From: Haliclystus octoradiatus
Taxonomy: Eukaryota > Cnidaria > Staurozoa > Stauromedusae > Haliclystidae
Direction: 5' to 3'
Assembly: GCA_916610825.1 (NCBI GenBank)
Contig: OU744449.1
Location: 19,251,344-19,315,343 of the forward strand
Length of the DNA: 64,000 nucleotides
In this document: piece after piece, positions 10,262-22,934 of the stretch
How positions within the stretch are numbered: position 1 is the first letter of the stretch
Layout: every line of letters starts with the position of its first letter
Notes under the pieces: model-generated
Seen by the model: the letters and a program-made list of their open reading frames with translations, nothing else
Database searches by the model: none
What the model was told of the DNA's origin: nothing
Program-made: the position numbers and the translations under genes

Positions 10262-11146
10262 AATATTACTGTGGCAATTAAAAGTCTATTGGATGAGAAC
10301 CTGAAAAAATTGTGTTTCAAAGTGATGCATTTGAATGTATGGCTTCAACTGTGATCGTGACAATTCATGCAAGTTGTTTTCTGTTCTGTGAAGGTGTTGC
10401 CAGATTTTAATTTCAATTTAGTATGATTTGTCAAAGAATTGTTGGAAACTGTTTGTAATAGAAAAAGCTAATATAGGCCGAGCGCCACAGAACTAAAACG
10501 GAAGGTTTCTCCGGGCAATTTGAAATTCACATAAAAATTTTCATAAAAATACGATAAATACTTTCCCGTTTCCTTCTTGGTTTAGTAAAATTTCATTGAT
10601 GAGCTCACCAGAGTTGAATTTATAAATCATTTATCACGTTCAGAGCCCTCTTAACTCATGCATTTTGTGTTTTCGTCATGCTTCTTTGGATTCTCAAAAT
10701 CTTGGAAGAACAAAAGAATCAAAGACCGTGAAGCTCACATGCTGCACTTTCTCAAAATGATAAGAAGGCTTTGACCGTGAATCATGAAATTTAAATTGGA
10801 TTTTTGAATTGTTTACAATAGAATTTAATTAAAACAAGAAATAACTAATTGTTTAGCATATTTTTATGAACACTTTTATGTGAATTTCAAGTTGCCTAGA
10901 GAAACCTGCCGTTTCAGTTCTGTGGCGCACGGTCTAATAGCAATGATCCCAAAGTTCAAGAATAACTAAATCTGTCAACAACTTTCCATTTCACGTCTGT
11001 TTTAGCTTTATAGAAAACCGCACATTTCTATAATCTGTCAAAATCACAGTGGAAGCCATACATTCAAAATGCATCACTTTGAAACTCAAATTTTCAGTAT
11101 AGGTTCCCATCCAATAGGCTTTTAAAGGACATAGTAATATTTAAAA
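10262..11146. mobile_element. Long foldback repeat with nested inverted segments
   Basis: The outer arms match as inverted copies. The left has GTGTTTCAAAGTGATGCATT...GAATGTATGGCTTC near 10311-10350, and the right has its complement near 11050-11095. A second inner inverted pair is stronger: GAGCGCCACAGAACTAAAAC at 10479-10498 against its complement near 10915-10935, continuing to TGAAATTCACATAAAA. The centre (10590-10740) is related to 37990-38190. There is no coding frame. The target duplication was not resolved. Confidence 0.75.
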
Positions 11147-11886
11147 GTCAAATTTAAGGAAATATCAAAGCTGGATCCATGCATTAGAATATTGAAAATT
11201 CCTCACTAGATTGATAAGGAAATTCTTTTATATTCATTGATCGAAGACAATCCAGTCATTTTTCTGATCATAATGACATTCGCAATGTCAATGTTTTCCC
11301 TACCAGGAAAAAATCCTCATACAGAACAGCGTCTGTCCGTATTTCCCCTGATGCATGTTACAGGTTACACAGAAACGGTATGACAGTCAGGCCAAAACAG
11401 CAAAGTCTATTAAATGTGCCACATGCTCCACCACTGACCAACTTTCATCAAAGGCAAACCTTTTGATGGATGTTGTCCGTTGTTCCGAACCCATTTGAGA
11501 CGACTCATTGAGAAAACCGATTTTGGAGGGATTAGCATTAAATATCTCTCTCACCAATACAGTTTCCTAAAGAACTACAAATACAATCATGACAATTATT
11601 TCCAAGAAAAATAAAGTGAAAATAATCTACACCAGTCCCCCCCAAACAGTAACTAAGAATACTTCACTACAATGCCTATTAGTGCCCAGCAACAGAGGAC
11701 AGTAACCACCATATTCTACTTGAGCAATGCAGCTTGTACACTCTACTCCATTAAATATACAAATGCTTTCCTCCAATAAATCTGAACGGCGCACAATAAA
11801 ATTACGTTTTCACTTATGATCAGGCTAATGCTTGCGTTTTCCTTTGTTCTAATCATTCGTTGTGATGACATTCATCCTCCTCCTGA
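11147..11886. other. Non-coding stretch
   Basis: No gene, RNA or repeat could be supported. It ends at the 8-bp target duplication of the hAT-like composite (11879-11886). Confidence 0.45.
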
Positions 11887-12087
11887 CAGGGGCGGATCCA
11901 GGGGGCGCGACAGGGGCAAGAGCACCCGACAGATTTTTTAACTGTTTGATGGCGCCGCCGCTGCAGATTTTTATTAACAAACCCATGAAGCGCATCCCTG
12001 GCCATCAAGAGCATCCCTGTCTCGTTTGCATTTGGTCTATTTGGGTGAACATGAGGCGTGATCCACCCGATCACGTGATCCACCCGT

Positions 12088-12105
12088 TTAGGGTTAGGGT
12101 TAGGG
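12088..12105 (+). repeat. Three telomere-like TTAGGG units between E-boxes
   Basis: (TTAGGG)3 at 12088-12105 is bracketed by TCACGTGAT on both sides (12071-12079 and 12111-12119). It lies inside the hAT-like composite. It is too short to be a telomere and is more likely part of the element's subterminal sequence. Confidence 0.8.
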
Positions 12106-12157
12106 TCAAGTCACGTGATAACCACTCGGTCGAGTATAAATTCATTTCTGTTTCATG

Positions 12158-12487
12158 TAGTGGGGCAGCTAACGGAAATCTTACCGCAAATTGTGATACG
12201 AGTATAAATTAGTATCAAACGAAAGATAATCGTTTATACTTCAAATAGAGCCCGTGACCCCACCCAGATTCAGCCTGAGTGCCGAGAAAATGGCATCCAA
12301 AGTTTGGTTCCACCTACGTCCGTCTTGCTAAAAAATTGCGAATGTGGTGAAATATTTTTGAGTAGAATATACATAATTGTTATTTTTATTATTGTAATGC
12401 TATTATTAAGACTCCCAAATTTGTTCTGCATTGAAATTTTGTTTTTATCTATGGTATTGCGCAATTCTACAATTTGCGCATGCGCAG
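12158..12487 (+). repeat. Left arm of internal inverted repeat (partner 15421-15763)
   Basis: Matches the complement of 15421-15763 at roughly 85% by eye. Shared blocks include TAGTGGGGCAG, GATACGAGTATAA, CGAAAGATAAT, GTGCCGAGAAAATGGCATCC, GGTTCCACCTACGTCCGT, GCGAATGTGGTGAAATATTT and a terminal GCGCATGCGCAG. Confidence 0.88.
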
Positions 12488-12539
12488 AGTCAATTTCTGA
12501 ATTACAGAAATTTAGCCTTAATAAGGCCTATTAAATGAA

Positions 12540-15420
12540 TTATTGATGCTAAATTAGCTGAGAAGGCTATAAAAATAGTTTTATATATACATAAGCAAGG
12601 CACTTTTACTATGTTTTAGCATTTTTATGAAGATGACTATAAAACATTATCAGAATCATAATTATATAGTGCTGTATACTTGGTTTATTAAGCTATGTAA
12701 ACTATATCAGTTAAGAAAAAACATTTTATAATGATGTCCTTAATCTTGCTATATATAATACTTATCAATTAGAATATATTTTTCAAATGGCTGCTAATGT
12801 AAGATTCGTTTGAATACGACTTTCCGATCACGTACTATGTCAGTGACTGCTCGTATAAGCCAGCCTTGGGCTTGCAGCCTGCGCCTGGGGCAACTCAGCC
12901 TTCGGCTTCCTCAACTTTGCGTATTTTAATCGCAATTGTTGAGCAGTTCATCTCATTTTAAGCTGCAAAAATTACTAAACCTTGATTAGCTGAAGGTCTA
13001 TAGATACACAAGAAGTGAATTAGAAGTTCGGAAAAGTGCGCCGCAGACAAGGAGTTTAATTAAAAATTGTATATTTCAACCTTGTTATTATCCAAAGACA
13101 ATTGTTTTCATTCATGGCTTTTATCGGATTGCCTAGAACACGGTATACTATATTAAATAGTTAGTGTTTTATAATTTATTTTATTCCTTTAGCCATATTT
13201 AGTATCACTATTATTATCATTGTCATTGTTGACTATTCTTATTCAAATGTTGTTTTAAATTTTACAAATTATTTCGTTAATCATTTCATAAATTTACAGG
13301 TATCCCAAATAAACAAGCATTGATTGCTTCAGGGATTAGAATTATTATGTATCACTAATTAACTTTCAACTACGTCGATTTGTATATTATTATTGGTAAG
13401 TGTTTTATATGATTAATTAAACATCTATCTATCTCTGGCGTATACCTGCAAATACTTCTAACCCATACCCATGCTTAAAGAAATTATTAATATCGAGTGT
13501 CAGCTAAAGTTGATGCTCAATAATTGTTTATATTTTTCGCCAAACCAAGCTGATATGAGCCTAGTGCTGAAGAGATATTTTATAATGTCCTGTTTAAAGT
13601 CGATAACATTTATTTCTTGTATAAATGCTTCGGTTGCCTCTGGACTTGAACGCCTGCCAAGCGTCCTGTTTGTATAGAAGTCTTCTCCTTCGTCCAGTCC
13701 GGTTACAGCCTGGTGAACGTTTGTCTATCTTTTCCAACCTCTGACCACCGCTTTCATTTTCAAATCTCAAACTTTGGAAGCGAAGAGATAGCATGGGAAT
13801 AGAATATGAAATGAATAGCAATGCAATTACTTGGAATGTTATATATAAGTTTACTGTCAATGGTGATTGAACTCCTGATATTTGGTGCGCTAGCCCAGAA
13901 GAAAGGACGTGTGGCACAACCAAGTCTATATTCATATGAAGAACTTCTATATCATCGTAATGGACTTTCAATTGGGATTTTACTTCATGAGCGGGATATC
14001 CCACCTTGGCGAGACAATATATTCATATAAACAGACTTTGGTGGACCAGCCACGTTGTCATTTGATCTACGCAAGTCACAAGCGAACTAACAGATAGCTT
14101 TGGATACCAGTCACCATTTGCAGTACACATGACATTTCAGTAGTAATACTATATCGAGATTGAATTCAGCTGCAGTTCCTTATCTGTTATTTAATTTTCG
14201 AAAAGCTGAAGACACAAAAACGAAACTGGTAAAAAGATGAGGGCCAAATCGTCTCCCTATATGTCATGTTGTGCCGTTGTAGTTACTTGAACGTGGGAAA
14301 AAAACTCCCATCTAAAATCTAAAGAGGCGGTCAAAACAGGAGGTAAAATAGCCCTTCTGGACAGGGTCGCCGAAAGGAGGTTAAGCGATAGCCTGGGGCT
14401 ATGCAAATTATATTGCTCATGAGATTTTTTGCTAAATTGTGATTGTGCCATACCCGACTTGATGTCGCGTACCTCCACAGATGTAAAGTCTTGGAGTCAT
14501 TACTTACCCAACAATTACGAGATTATCTGCTTTCAAATCATTTGATATGTAACGCACAGAATGGTTTATATGCTGTCGCTAAACTTGTACACAATTGTTG
14601 CATTCATTAGATAGACTCCACACTCCCATACTAAGTTTTGAATCAAATTTCGGGCAAATTTGAGACGAAAAATTGCAAAATGTACACAAAAATTACAATA
14701 CCGAAGCTCCCAAATATGCAAATGCCACACCTTTGTTTCGGACAGAATTGACTAAACACCCCAGTCAAAGTACTGTAGTTACGGGCTGTGGTCAGAGTAC
14801 ATAAAGTTTATATAGGCGTCTGCTACTAATTTAAAGGATTGGATGGATGGATTGCCTCGTCACTGGCATGGAACTCCTGCCTAGTGAAAGAGATGAAGAA
14901 AGGAAAATCAGACCAAAGATTCTTCATTATAAAAGTATTAAAAATAACAATAATCGCCAAGAAGCAGAGTATGAACAAGATAAAAAGCATTGCCAGAAAA
15001 ACGAATTATTCAATAACTGTTTCTGCTTCCAAGTATTCTTTACATATTGTAAATCTAAATTAGTATTGCTGCACTTTCAATACTTAACTTTAAAATAGCT
15101 CCTAATAAAAACCATAATTACGTTTCTGGCGTATGATTATTCCATCATTCTAATTGTATTAGCATATTTCTACTCTTATACTTGTTTAATTTGATATGGT
15201 ATACTGAGAGTAAACGTGGGAGGCAAAAGCCCTATATTTTCATCTTTAATATAATTTGTTTACACATATCGGGATAGACATACATAATAAGTGCTAATTG
15301 AATAGAAAATGTCTTGATTGTGTAGAAAAACATCAACTTTTCAGTCCCTAAGCCAATTCAATATCAATACTACATATATAATCATTAATAACGCAAAAAT
15401 TCCGAAATTCTGAAATTTGT
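12540..15420. other. Spacer between the inverted arms
   Basis: Holds short open frames near 13594-14030 and 14257-14478 that match no family I recognise. It includes a palindromic AAGGCCT site and a GC-richer block at 12855-12915 that resembles the complement of 18660-18710 (shared GCCTTCGGCTTCCTCA). No gene is supported. Confidence 0.45.
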
Positions 15421-15763
15421 ACTGCGCATGCGTATATTTATCATATTGCGCAATGATATAGTTTTACACAAAATATTGCTGTAGAACGAAAGTGGGAGTT
15501 TTAATAATATCATTATAATAATAAAATTAGTAATTATGTGTATTCTATTCAAAAATATTTCACCACATTCGCAATTTTTCAGTGAAACGGACGTAGGTGG
15601 AACCAAACTTTGGATGCCATTTTCTCGGCACTCAGGCTGAATCTGGATGGGGTCACGGGCTCTATTTGAAGTATGAACAATTATCTTTCGTTTGATACTA
15701 AAATTATACTCGTATCACAATTTGCGGTATATTGCTGATTTAGAATCTTTATCTGCCCCACTA
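15421..15763 (-). repeat. Right arm of internal inverted repeat (partner 12158-12487)
   Basis: Inverted partner of the left arm, with the outer end at the tRNA-like segment. A further outward match to the left side exists at 15926-15965 (GGCCAGGGATGCGCTTCATG, the complement of about 11983-12003), so the symmetry extends almost to the hAT-like ends. Confidence 0.88.
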
Positions 15764-15780
15764 ATGAGTTGTCGTCGGTT

Positions 15781-15875
15781 GGCGTAGCTCATTCGGATTG
15801 AGTCGAGACGAAGTAGCAGGGTATGGGTAGAGAGTGCAGGGTATGCTGGTTCGAGTCCTGGTCGAGACGAAGTTT
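15781..15875 (+). repeat. tRNA-like segment, SINE head or tRNA pseudogene
   Basis: Contains an A-box-like TAGCTCATTCGG at 15785-15796 and a perfect B box GGTTCGAGTCC at 15848-15858. The spacing of about 50 nt is too long for a normal tRNA and suggests an insertion between the boxes (GTCGAGACGAAGT occurs twice, at 15804 and 15861). This points to a decayed tRNA-derived element rather than a working tRNA gene. Confidence 0.6.
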
Positions 15876-16164
15876 TAATTTTTCCCGAATGGAAATGTTA
15901 CTGTTCGTTCATTATACGCATGCGTTGATGGCCAGGGATGCGCTTCATGGGTTTGTTAAAAAAAATTTGAGCCACCGCTGTCGTTTTGCTTTCATTCTTT
16001 ACGAAAACAATAACTGAGAAAACGACTTGTAAATGAAATTTCATCCTGAGTACGTCATGTTTTTTGTAGCAGATTGGAAGTAGCAGTACGATTGTTATAA
16101 TAATCGTATGATTGGACACTAGACTAGAAGGAAGTAAACATAATTTGACCAATCAACGACACTG

Positions 16165-16320
16165 ATTTCGCTACAGCGGAAGTAGAGCATCCAATAGATT
16201 GCTTTGATTTCGCTCCCCTCAGATGACGTAGCTTTCAAAGAATTTAGCTATGAACCAATGATAATGCTCTATTTCACATTCCTGACATAGTTCGCTCGCC
16301 CCCCTCGGTACCCGTGAATA
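16165..16320. promoter_or_regulatory. CCAAT and CRE-half-site cluster
   Basis: Contains ATCCAATAG, TGACGTA and AACCAATGA within about 100 bp, followed by a GC-richer segment. It could be a promoter belonging to the composite element. There is no downstream coding frame to support a host gene. Confidence 0.3.
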
Positions 16321-17035
16321 GCAAAGCTTGTCTTGATTACTGTCCTGCTAGTACTTTCTTTTCTCTTTTTGTTATTTTTAAACCCTGGAATCAGTCATCG
16401 TCATCTAGACTCCTTTTGTTAACTTAATCACAAATGGCGCTTAGCGAAGGATTAAATTCATACTCATTGTTGGAAGTTTAAAACATTTAAATGGCGATCT
16501 TTCTCAAGATAAAACTGAAGCAGTTTGAAAACATATACTCCAAGGAGATTATTTCACATGAGTTCAAGGTGTCATTTTATTTGAACGATGCTGGTAGAAG
16601 TTTATGAATTTTCAGAGTTGCAGCTTACATCGTCAGAGAGGTCATCTCAAATTTGGTGGAAACTTATCTTGGTATCATGATTCACGAGGCATCCTTATCC
16701 AAACTCCGGAAATACTAAACAAGACAAATGTTCTTCTCTCTCCAGGGTACATTGTTTCAATTTGTATTTACTATTTTCTTACAAATGCTGATATATTTAA
16801 CTTGAATATATACTTGTTTTCTTGGTTACTGTAGATTTGGAATAACTATGAGATAGACCATACTTTGTAGCTTCTTGAAAGTCCGATTTTGATATGCAAA
16901 AACGATGCTACAGACATCCTAAGAGGTTTTAAATTTCAAAAAATTTCAAAAATTTCAAAACCCCCTAGATGGACTCTCTACCCCAGAATTCTTGCACCCC
17001 TCAGATTTTTTGGTGGATCCGCCCCTGCCTCCTGG

Positions 17036-17659
17036 TTCACAAAAAGCTCCAATGACCATCATGTCTTAGAATTGTAATAGTCTGCGAAGCAAAATGTATG
17101 AAATACTGGATATTTAATTACAGTTACATTACAATAATACGCAAGCAGTGTCGGTGAACATATCACTATTGTTTCATTCCCATCCTACTCCTTCTCTGCA
17201 GTGCATTCTACAAACTTCTAATACGCTTCTGGGGAATCTACAGGCCTTCAGCCATGCCCCCATCTCATTTTAACAGCTCAAAATGCGATACATTGCTCAT
17301 AAATTGCAATAAAAAAAACGTCATGTCGAAGGAAGTTGTTTGGAAATAATCTACTTTGCCTTTGTTTATCCCATCATGCCATGCAACATAATATTTTATA
17401 AAAGTATTTCATTTTTGCAAAAGTATTCCAATATGCCTAGAAGGAGAATAGGTACTGTCAGATCCAATATTACTTAAAGGCTCACAAACGGAAGACACAA
17501 ATCTCGGTAAGATATTTACAACTTTAATGTTTGGAAGCTCTAGGTAACTTTGTAAAGTTTTCCGAAGTCACTTTTGCTGCGGTTTTTACCCTGTTGAGGG
17601 CTTACATGACTCTAATGACAATCGTTACTTTTAGTTTTCTTCTAAGTATCATAACGTCT
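17036..17659. other. Non-coding stretch
   Basis: No gene or repeat structure could be supported. Confidence 0.4.
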
Positions 17660-18050
17660 GACAGCTTACTTTGTTATTAACTCATCGTTGGCAGAAAAGA
17701 TTACTGTGTAACAGCTTACTTTGTTATGATTTGCTCTTTGTTGGACGAAAGGAGTTAATGTGTCACTGTTTTATGTTAGCAGCTCTGTTATCCACACTGC
17801 ACACAGAGAGATTTGACCCGCAACAAATAAAAAATTCAAAAAGTTTGTCTTCTTTTTCCTTAACCCATCCTTGGCAGAAGAGATTACTGTGTCACTGTAT
17901 CGCCAATAGCTTGCTTTGTTATAGCCTGTTATGAACTTTACTTCAGTGGAAGAAAGGATTTACTGTATCACCGTTTTATGTCCGCACTTCTGTCATTCAC
18001 ACTGCACACAAAGAGATATGACCCATAACAAGTAAACAAATTCAAAGAAT
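17660..18050. repeat. Imperfect tandem duplication, about 200-bp unit
   Basis: Two diverged units share, in order, CTTACTTTGTTAT / CTTGCTTTGTTAT, GGACGAAAGGA / GGAAGAAAGGA, CACTGTTTTATGT / CACCGTTTTATGT, CACACTGCACACA and GAGAT.TGACCC. A shorter 56-bp partial duplicate precedes them. There is no coding role. Confidence 0.75.
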
Positions 18051-19619
18051 TAGCGTGGTACTTTTCAGTCACCAAGCAGTTGTAAGTTATACAAATACAA
18101 AATCGGAGTTTTAATTTAGCTGCCTGCTATCGTTTTATCGAAAAGCACATTTATAATGTGCCATGCATTGGCAACGTCAACACATTGTTTACTTTAATCA
18201 TCAATATATAAAGTAGGTGAATGGTGACCACTATAGACATGGGTCTTCTCTTTGAGAAGTTGGCTAAGGTTAATAAAATATTGAAGTTTGGGTCTCTCAT
18301 TTATGTAATTTATTGTATCAAATTTGAGAATCACCTGTTGTTCTTACCATTCAATGATTCATGCAGAGATGCACTCAACTGATACAGCAGTAATATTTAC
18401 ATACAAATGCCTTTCATTGTGAAAACTATGTAGTCAATACCATATACTTCACATAACCCATATTTAACTGATTTGAAATATGTAGCACAGTAGAGTATCA
18501 ATCTCATTTTTACTATAGTTTACATATTATGTAAGGATTAATTATCAACACTGAAATGCATTATCAGAGTTGTTCTGAATTATTAATTCCTTTTCATGAC
18601 TCTTTAGCTTCATTGACATCTTTGACAAGTTTTACTGCAGGATACTAACGGGAGAAAGCGACCACTTTGAGGAAGCCGAAGGCTGACTGGCCCAGGGCGC
18701 AGGCCGGTTTTATATGTTACATGTATCAGCTTGATTTAAATTTTTGTAGAAATGTTTTACTACTGTATAAATATAGCTTAATCCAATTGCAATCTATGTA
18801 CTCAAGTGTCCAGGATACTGTAGAAAAGGATGCAATAGCAAGTTCTCAACATTATTCATCATAAAACTTTTCTAGTCGAGCTGTAACAATATTCCTTTAA
18901 ATTGTTGTCCCCGAGCTAGCTATAGCATTGACAAATATAGTACGCGTTATGTGGCCATGGAAAATACAAAGCACTGTTCGGAAAAGCGACAAGCACGAGA
19001 ACGACCGCCCGGTAGGACTGAGATTAATGATACTTTATCATAATTCACTAAATGAAAATATCATACATACAAATTAATACTAACAAATCTACATATACAT
19101 AGCCCGGTACATAAGACAGTTAATTAACAAATACAAACAACTTTACTTACATCGGTGGCTATTGCAGGCGGCGGAGTATACAAATGTAGCCTTCTCCTTC
19201 TCTCTATCTCTACAACTGACAATACAATTCTACACACAAAGTTTACAGGACAAATTAACAGTGGGATATCTAATTTACGTGACATATTAGCACATTTACA
19301 ATAATTACATGCTACGCTAACAAATCTACATATACAAATAAGGTAAGATACAAACTTGATCAATATAATAATAAATCTAAATCTAAGTTACATAATATTC
19401 TTAACAAGCACTTGTTCTCCTGCAACATGTGTTAAAAGTTACCTTTACTGTGATATGTACGTCACATTCTAATCATGCTATACTGTGTTTTCAGTCACGT
19501 GACATTCCATTTAGTGGCGGATATCTTGGTGGAGATAATCTGTCTTTTGAGTTATTTCGAGACGCTACATCAAATATTGTTATACAATATATTTTTTTCT
19601 CTTAAAATGGTTTATTGTA
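18051..19619. other. Non-coding stretch upstream of the THAP transposase remnant
   Basis: Contains two diverged copies of a ~40-bp AACAAATCTACATATACATA-like phrase (19082-19105 and 19318-19345) but no gene. The 5' terminus of the THAP transposon should lie around 19480-19600. No inverted end could be matched. Confidence 0.4.
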
Positions 19620-20300
19620 TATGATAGTTGGTTGTAGCAATGACGGTAAAGCAGTCCCTGGAACTTACTATAGGGTACCTGGTGTTGTTTTAAACCAAGG
19701 AGAAAGCTGGGAAGAGTTATCGACAGAGAGACGAATAAAATGGAAAGGCTGCCATCAGCCGAGATGATTTAACAGAAAAGATCTTACAAAATGATCGCTT
19801 CAAGCACTTTGTTTCTGGTAAATATGCAAACACATGGGATAGATATAATGTTGATTAGGTACCATCTATCAACCTTAGTCACTCGAAGAGTCTAACTTCT
19901 GCTGAAAAGTGCAAAGCTGTTGAAAACAGAGCTGGCAGGGCAGTAGCAAAACGAAAGCGAGATGAAGAGAGATTGTCTCTTGATAAATGTCTCAGTTTAT
20001 CAAAACAAATATATTCATCAAGTGACTCAAACTTTGATATATCGGATATTTGTAAGTCTGAGGAGAAGGAGGGATGTCAGTCGAAAGGTACACAAACAGA
20101 CGAATTTGATTATGTTAAAAACAATTTTAATAAGTCAACATATTTTGATGAAGAGTACTTTCGTCATGACAATAATAAGGTAAAATTTTATACTGGATTG
20201 AGTTCATTTGGTCTGTTATTTACTACGTTCTTGTTTGTATCCAACCGTGTCAAGAGAAATCCAATGAACACAACTAAATTCCAGGAATTTGTCATGGTTC
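19620..20300 (+). pseudogene. THAP-domain DDE transposase pseudogene, N-terminal half
   Basis: The translation starts with a THAP-like zinc module (GCSNDGKAVPGTYYRVPG, then STERRIKW). A frame change near 19750 leads to SRDDLTEKI and KHFVSGKY, followed by a TAG in place of an expected Trp at about 19857. A basic linker and an acidic-Ser segment follow. A conserved helical part (FYTGLSSFGLLFTTF, then TKFQEFVMVL) is then cut by the LTR element at 20301. Part of the THAP zinc ligand set appears lost. The family resembles the THAP plus DDE_Tnp_4 transposases of ISL2EU-type transposons. Confidence 0.82.
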
Positions 20301-20593
20301 TGTAGGAACCTTCCTGAACCATCTAGAACATTCTAGAACATAGGAGAACCTACATAACTCCCAGCATGACTCACAATGACCATGCATGATCTAGCAGCTT
20401 CTAGCATTTATCTAAACACTATAAATACAGTAAATGAAAACTATGAAAATTATGAGAACTGAATGTACAGTCTACTATCAACATGTCAACTTGGAATTAA
20501 TATTATTATTCATAAGAAGAAATATACCATACAAATCAATTCAACCTACGTTGTTATTATTATTTCTTCAACATAATTCTACAGTTCTCATCA
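20301..20593. repeat. 5' LTR of the young LTR element
   Basis: TG...CA ends, 293 bp. Near-identical to the LTR at 23639-23931; the visible difference is CTACATAACTCC against CTACATGACTCC. Confidence 0.93.
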
Positions 20594-20628
20594 ATTGGTC
20601 CGTCGAATTATAAGAACAACTCATCAAT

Positions 20629-22361
20629 AGGCAGGTCCACTAAAAATTTCAAAGTTGATTTTATTCGTGTTTAGGATATATCATGCCCGCAGAATTCCAT
20701 AAAACTGATAAAAATTCCCAAAAAATTTCCAAAAACCCTTCATTTTTGAGTTTTAAATCCAGAAATTTCGTAGAACGTCAAAACGATTTGTGATTGGCTT
20801 GCTATATTATGACGTCATTTCCCGGACAGAACAAAATCACACTCCGCTAAACAATGGAGACTTTAGCATTTTTTGTAATTATTGGTATCGTTGAACGTCA
20901 AATTTAAATGTAATCATTTCCATTAGCACTGCTGTTCCTGTTCAAAATATTGAAGGCTGACTCCAAAAAACTTATTACTGTAACCTGAAATATTCATCAA
21001 TGGAAATCGCTCTGAAATATTGATATCAATTTATGTTGTTTTTGTCTACGTTCGAGCATGGTTCGAGTGTCGAAGCGAGAAGGAACAAGGATGGTAGACT
21101 AGCTTAGCAAATTATTTGAATTTCAAATAACACACATAAAGTTTCAAGCAAGTTGGAAAATAAGTGGAAGGAGTTGTATGATCTACCATTTATTAGCAAA
21201 TTATCCACGTTATTTTCTCGCGAATCATATGGCCTATTATAGGATCAAATTTATTGTAGCTATGATTCTACCTATATATATAGCTAATACATCAATATCG
21301 TGATAAAATATATAGCTAATACATCAATATCGTCCATTGACTTCACACAAACTGCATGATTAATCATTTGTCCAAGTAAATATTTGTTAATCAATGCAAA
21401 ATGAATCATAAATTGCTTTTCGGTTTTCAGAAAATTACGCCTCGACGTAAACTGTCGTAGCATGCGTGATTGATGCGTAAACTATTTCATTTAAACGGCA
21501 ACTTTATTGAATTTGAATTCTGATTTACTAGAATAAATCCAATTCTAGAATTGGTAAAGCGTTAATAGGTCCATTTAAAGTGTTTGTTAATTCAAATAAA
21601 TGCACACTGAATCCGATTTCACCGTCTTATATCTGGTGATAATAACACAAGCAACAGTTGATGATGCATGACAGACGAAATAAAAGAACGAAGATTTGAT
21701 AAATAAAAATAACACTACTTTGATGCTCGAGTGATGATCTAAGCCGTTTATATATGAATGAGGTTTCTTCTCTAAATATCAAATATATATATATACATTT
21801 CCAAGTGAATGCTGCCTACTTTTCGGTGAGACTTTGGTAAAGACGAGTGAACCTTTTCGTTTTGATGTGAACGAACACTTTGAAGGTCTTTGACAAAAAC
21901 AGTGTGCACGTGCAGATCGGCCTGGCTGAGAACTTTTGTTCGTTTGCGGTCGGGAATCGCGAGAGAAAGATATGGAAAAGATTTGTTTTGTTTCGCTACA
22001 AAAAGGACAAACCGAAAAAAGAAACAAAACTTTACCCTTAGTCTCGTTTAAAAATCAGCGGTTCTGATTATACTATTCACAAAAACTTTGGATAAAAAAT
22101 GACGAATTGATGGATGAACGGTTTTGGATATCAAGTCATGATAGTAGTAGATTTCTCACTTTGTCCGGATTATGACGTCAAATTCCTTCATCCACCAAAA
22201 CTTGCCGTTTCGTAACCATGGTTACGCAATGTAGTTTGAAGTCAGATATCTCGATGGTTTGTCGATATTTTTGGAAAAAAAAATCGGGAATATTAAACTT
22301 ATCCTTTCATCTTCGTATGGATATGTTTAAAGTACATACTTAAATTTTAGTGGACCTGCCT
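20629..22361. mobile_element. 1.7-kb TIR element with AT target site, copy 1
   Basis: Inverted ends AGGCAGGTCCACTAAAA(A)TTT are flanked by AT on each side (20627-20628 and 22362-22363). The host LTR interior carries a nearby uninterrupted unit reading CATCAATTGGTCC, which gives the empty site and shows that AT was duplicated. No transposase is encoded. The element carries GATTGGC and TGACGTCA near 20793-20818. A second copy lies at 42733-44522. The superfamily is inferred as ISL2EU-like from the 2-bp AT duplication, a trait I recall for that group. Confidence 0.88.
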
Positions 22362-22596
22362 ATTGGTCCGTCGAATAATAAGAACAACTCATCAATTGGT
22401 CCTTCGAATTACAAAAACAACTAATTATGAATAATCTTCAAGACTTTACAACATAATTTAAAATCTGAAAGTATTTTATTACAACATGGAATTGAACACA
22501 ACATTTTATTCACGACCGCGGCATCAAAACAATATAACTAGATTGATTTTCACACTGAAGAACAATGGCATTTTACGTAACTAATCAAAATACGCA

Positions 22597-22745
22597 GAAA
22601 ACACAAGAAATGGAACTAAACACAAGAAATGGAACTAAACACAAGAAATGGAACTAAACACAAGAAATGGAACTAAACACAAGAATGGAACTATGGAACT
22701 ACACACGAGAAATGGAAATAAACACAAGAAATGGAACTGAACACA
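22597..22745. repeat. 19-bp tandem repeat
   Basis: About seven units of AAACACAAGAAATGGAACT, the last ones degenerate, in the interior of the LTR element. Confidence 0.9.
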
Positions 22746-22934
22746 AGGAATTGGATTACCCAAAACTGAAGAGACTGAACTAAAAAAGTAAGATTTTAAA
22801 ATACTGAACATAAACTATTGAACATTCCAACATTTTGGAACTTTTAAATATTGAACACTAAACATTCAACTAAGAACATTGAAACACAATGAACACACTA
22901 AGAATACTAAATGAACTAAGAAACACACAAGAAC

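Larger units (their letters stand above)
11887..17027. mobile_element. hAT-like composite or foldback element
   Basis: Both ends carry CAGGGGCGGATCCA in inverted orientation (11887 onward and the complement ending at 17027). They are flanked by 8-bp direct repeats with one mismatch: CCTCCTGA at 11879-11886 and CCTCCTGG at 17028-17035. Ends starting CAGGG and an 8-bp duplication are hallmarks of the hAT superfamily. No transposase frame is visible in the 5.1 kb. The interior contains a pair of ~345-bp inverted arms, a tRNA-like segment and unrelated sequence, so it is either a non-autonomous composite or a nest of several insertions. Confidence 0.65.

Noticed and set aside
12088-12105. Telomere or interstitial telomeric array
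   Set aside because: Only three units, inside a mobile element.
15781-15875. Functional tRNA gene
   Set aside because: The A-to-B box distance is too long and the arms do not pair as a cloverleaf.
20629-22363. TA target duplication (Tc1/mariner) for the 1.7-kb element
   Set aside because: Adjacent uninterrupted units read CATCAATTGG, which implies AT duplication (or none) rather than an original TA.
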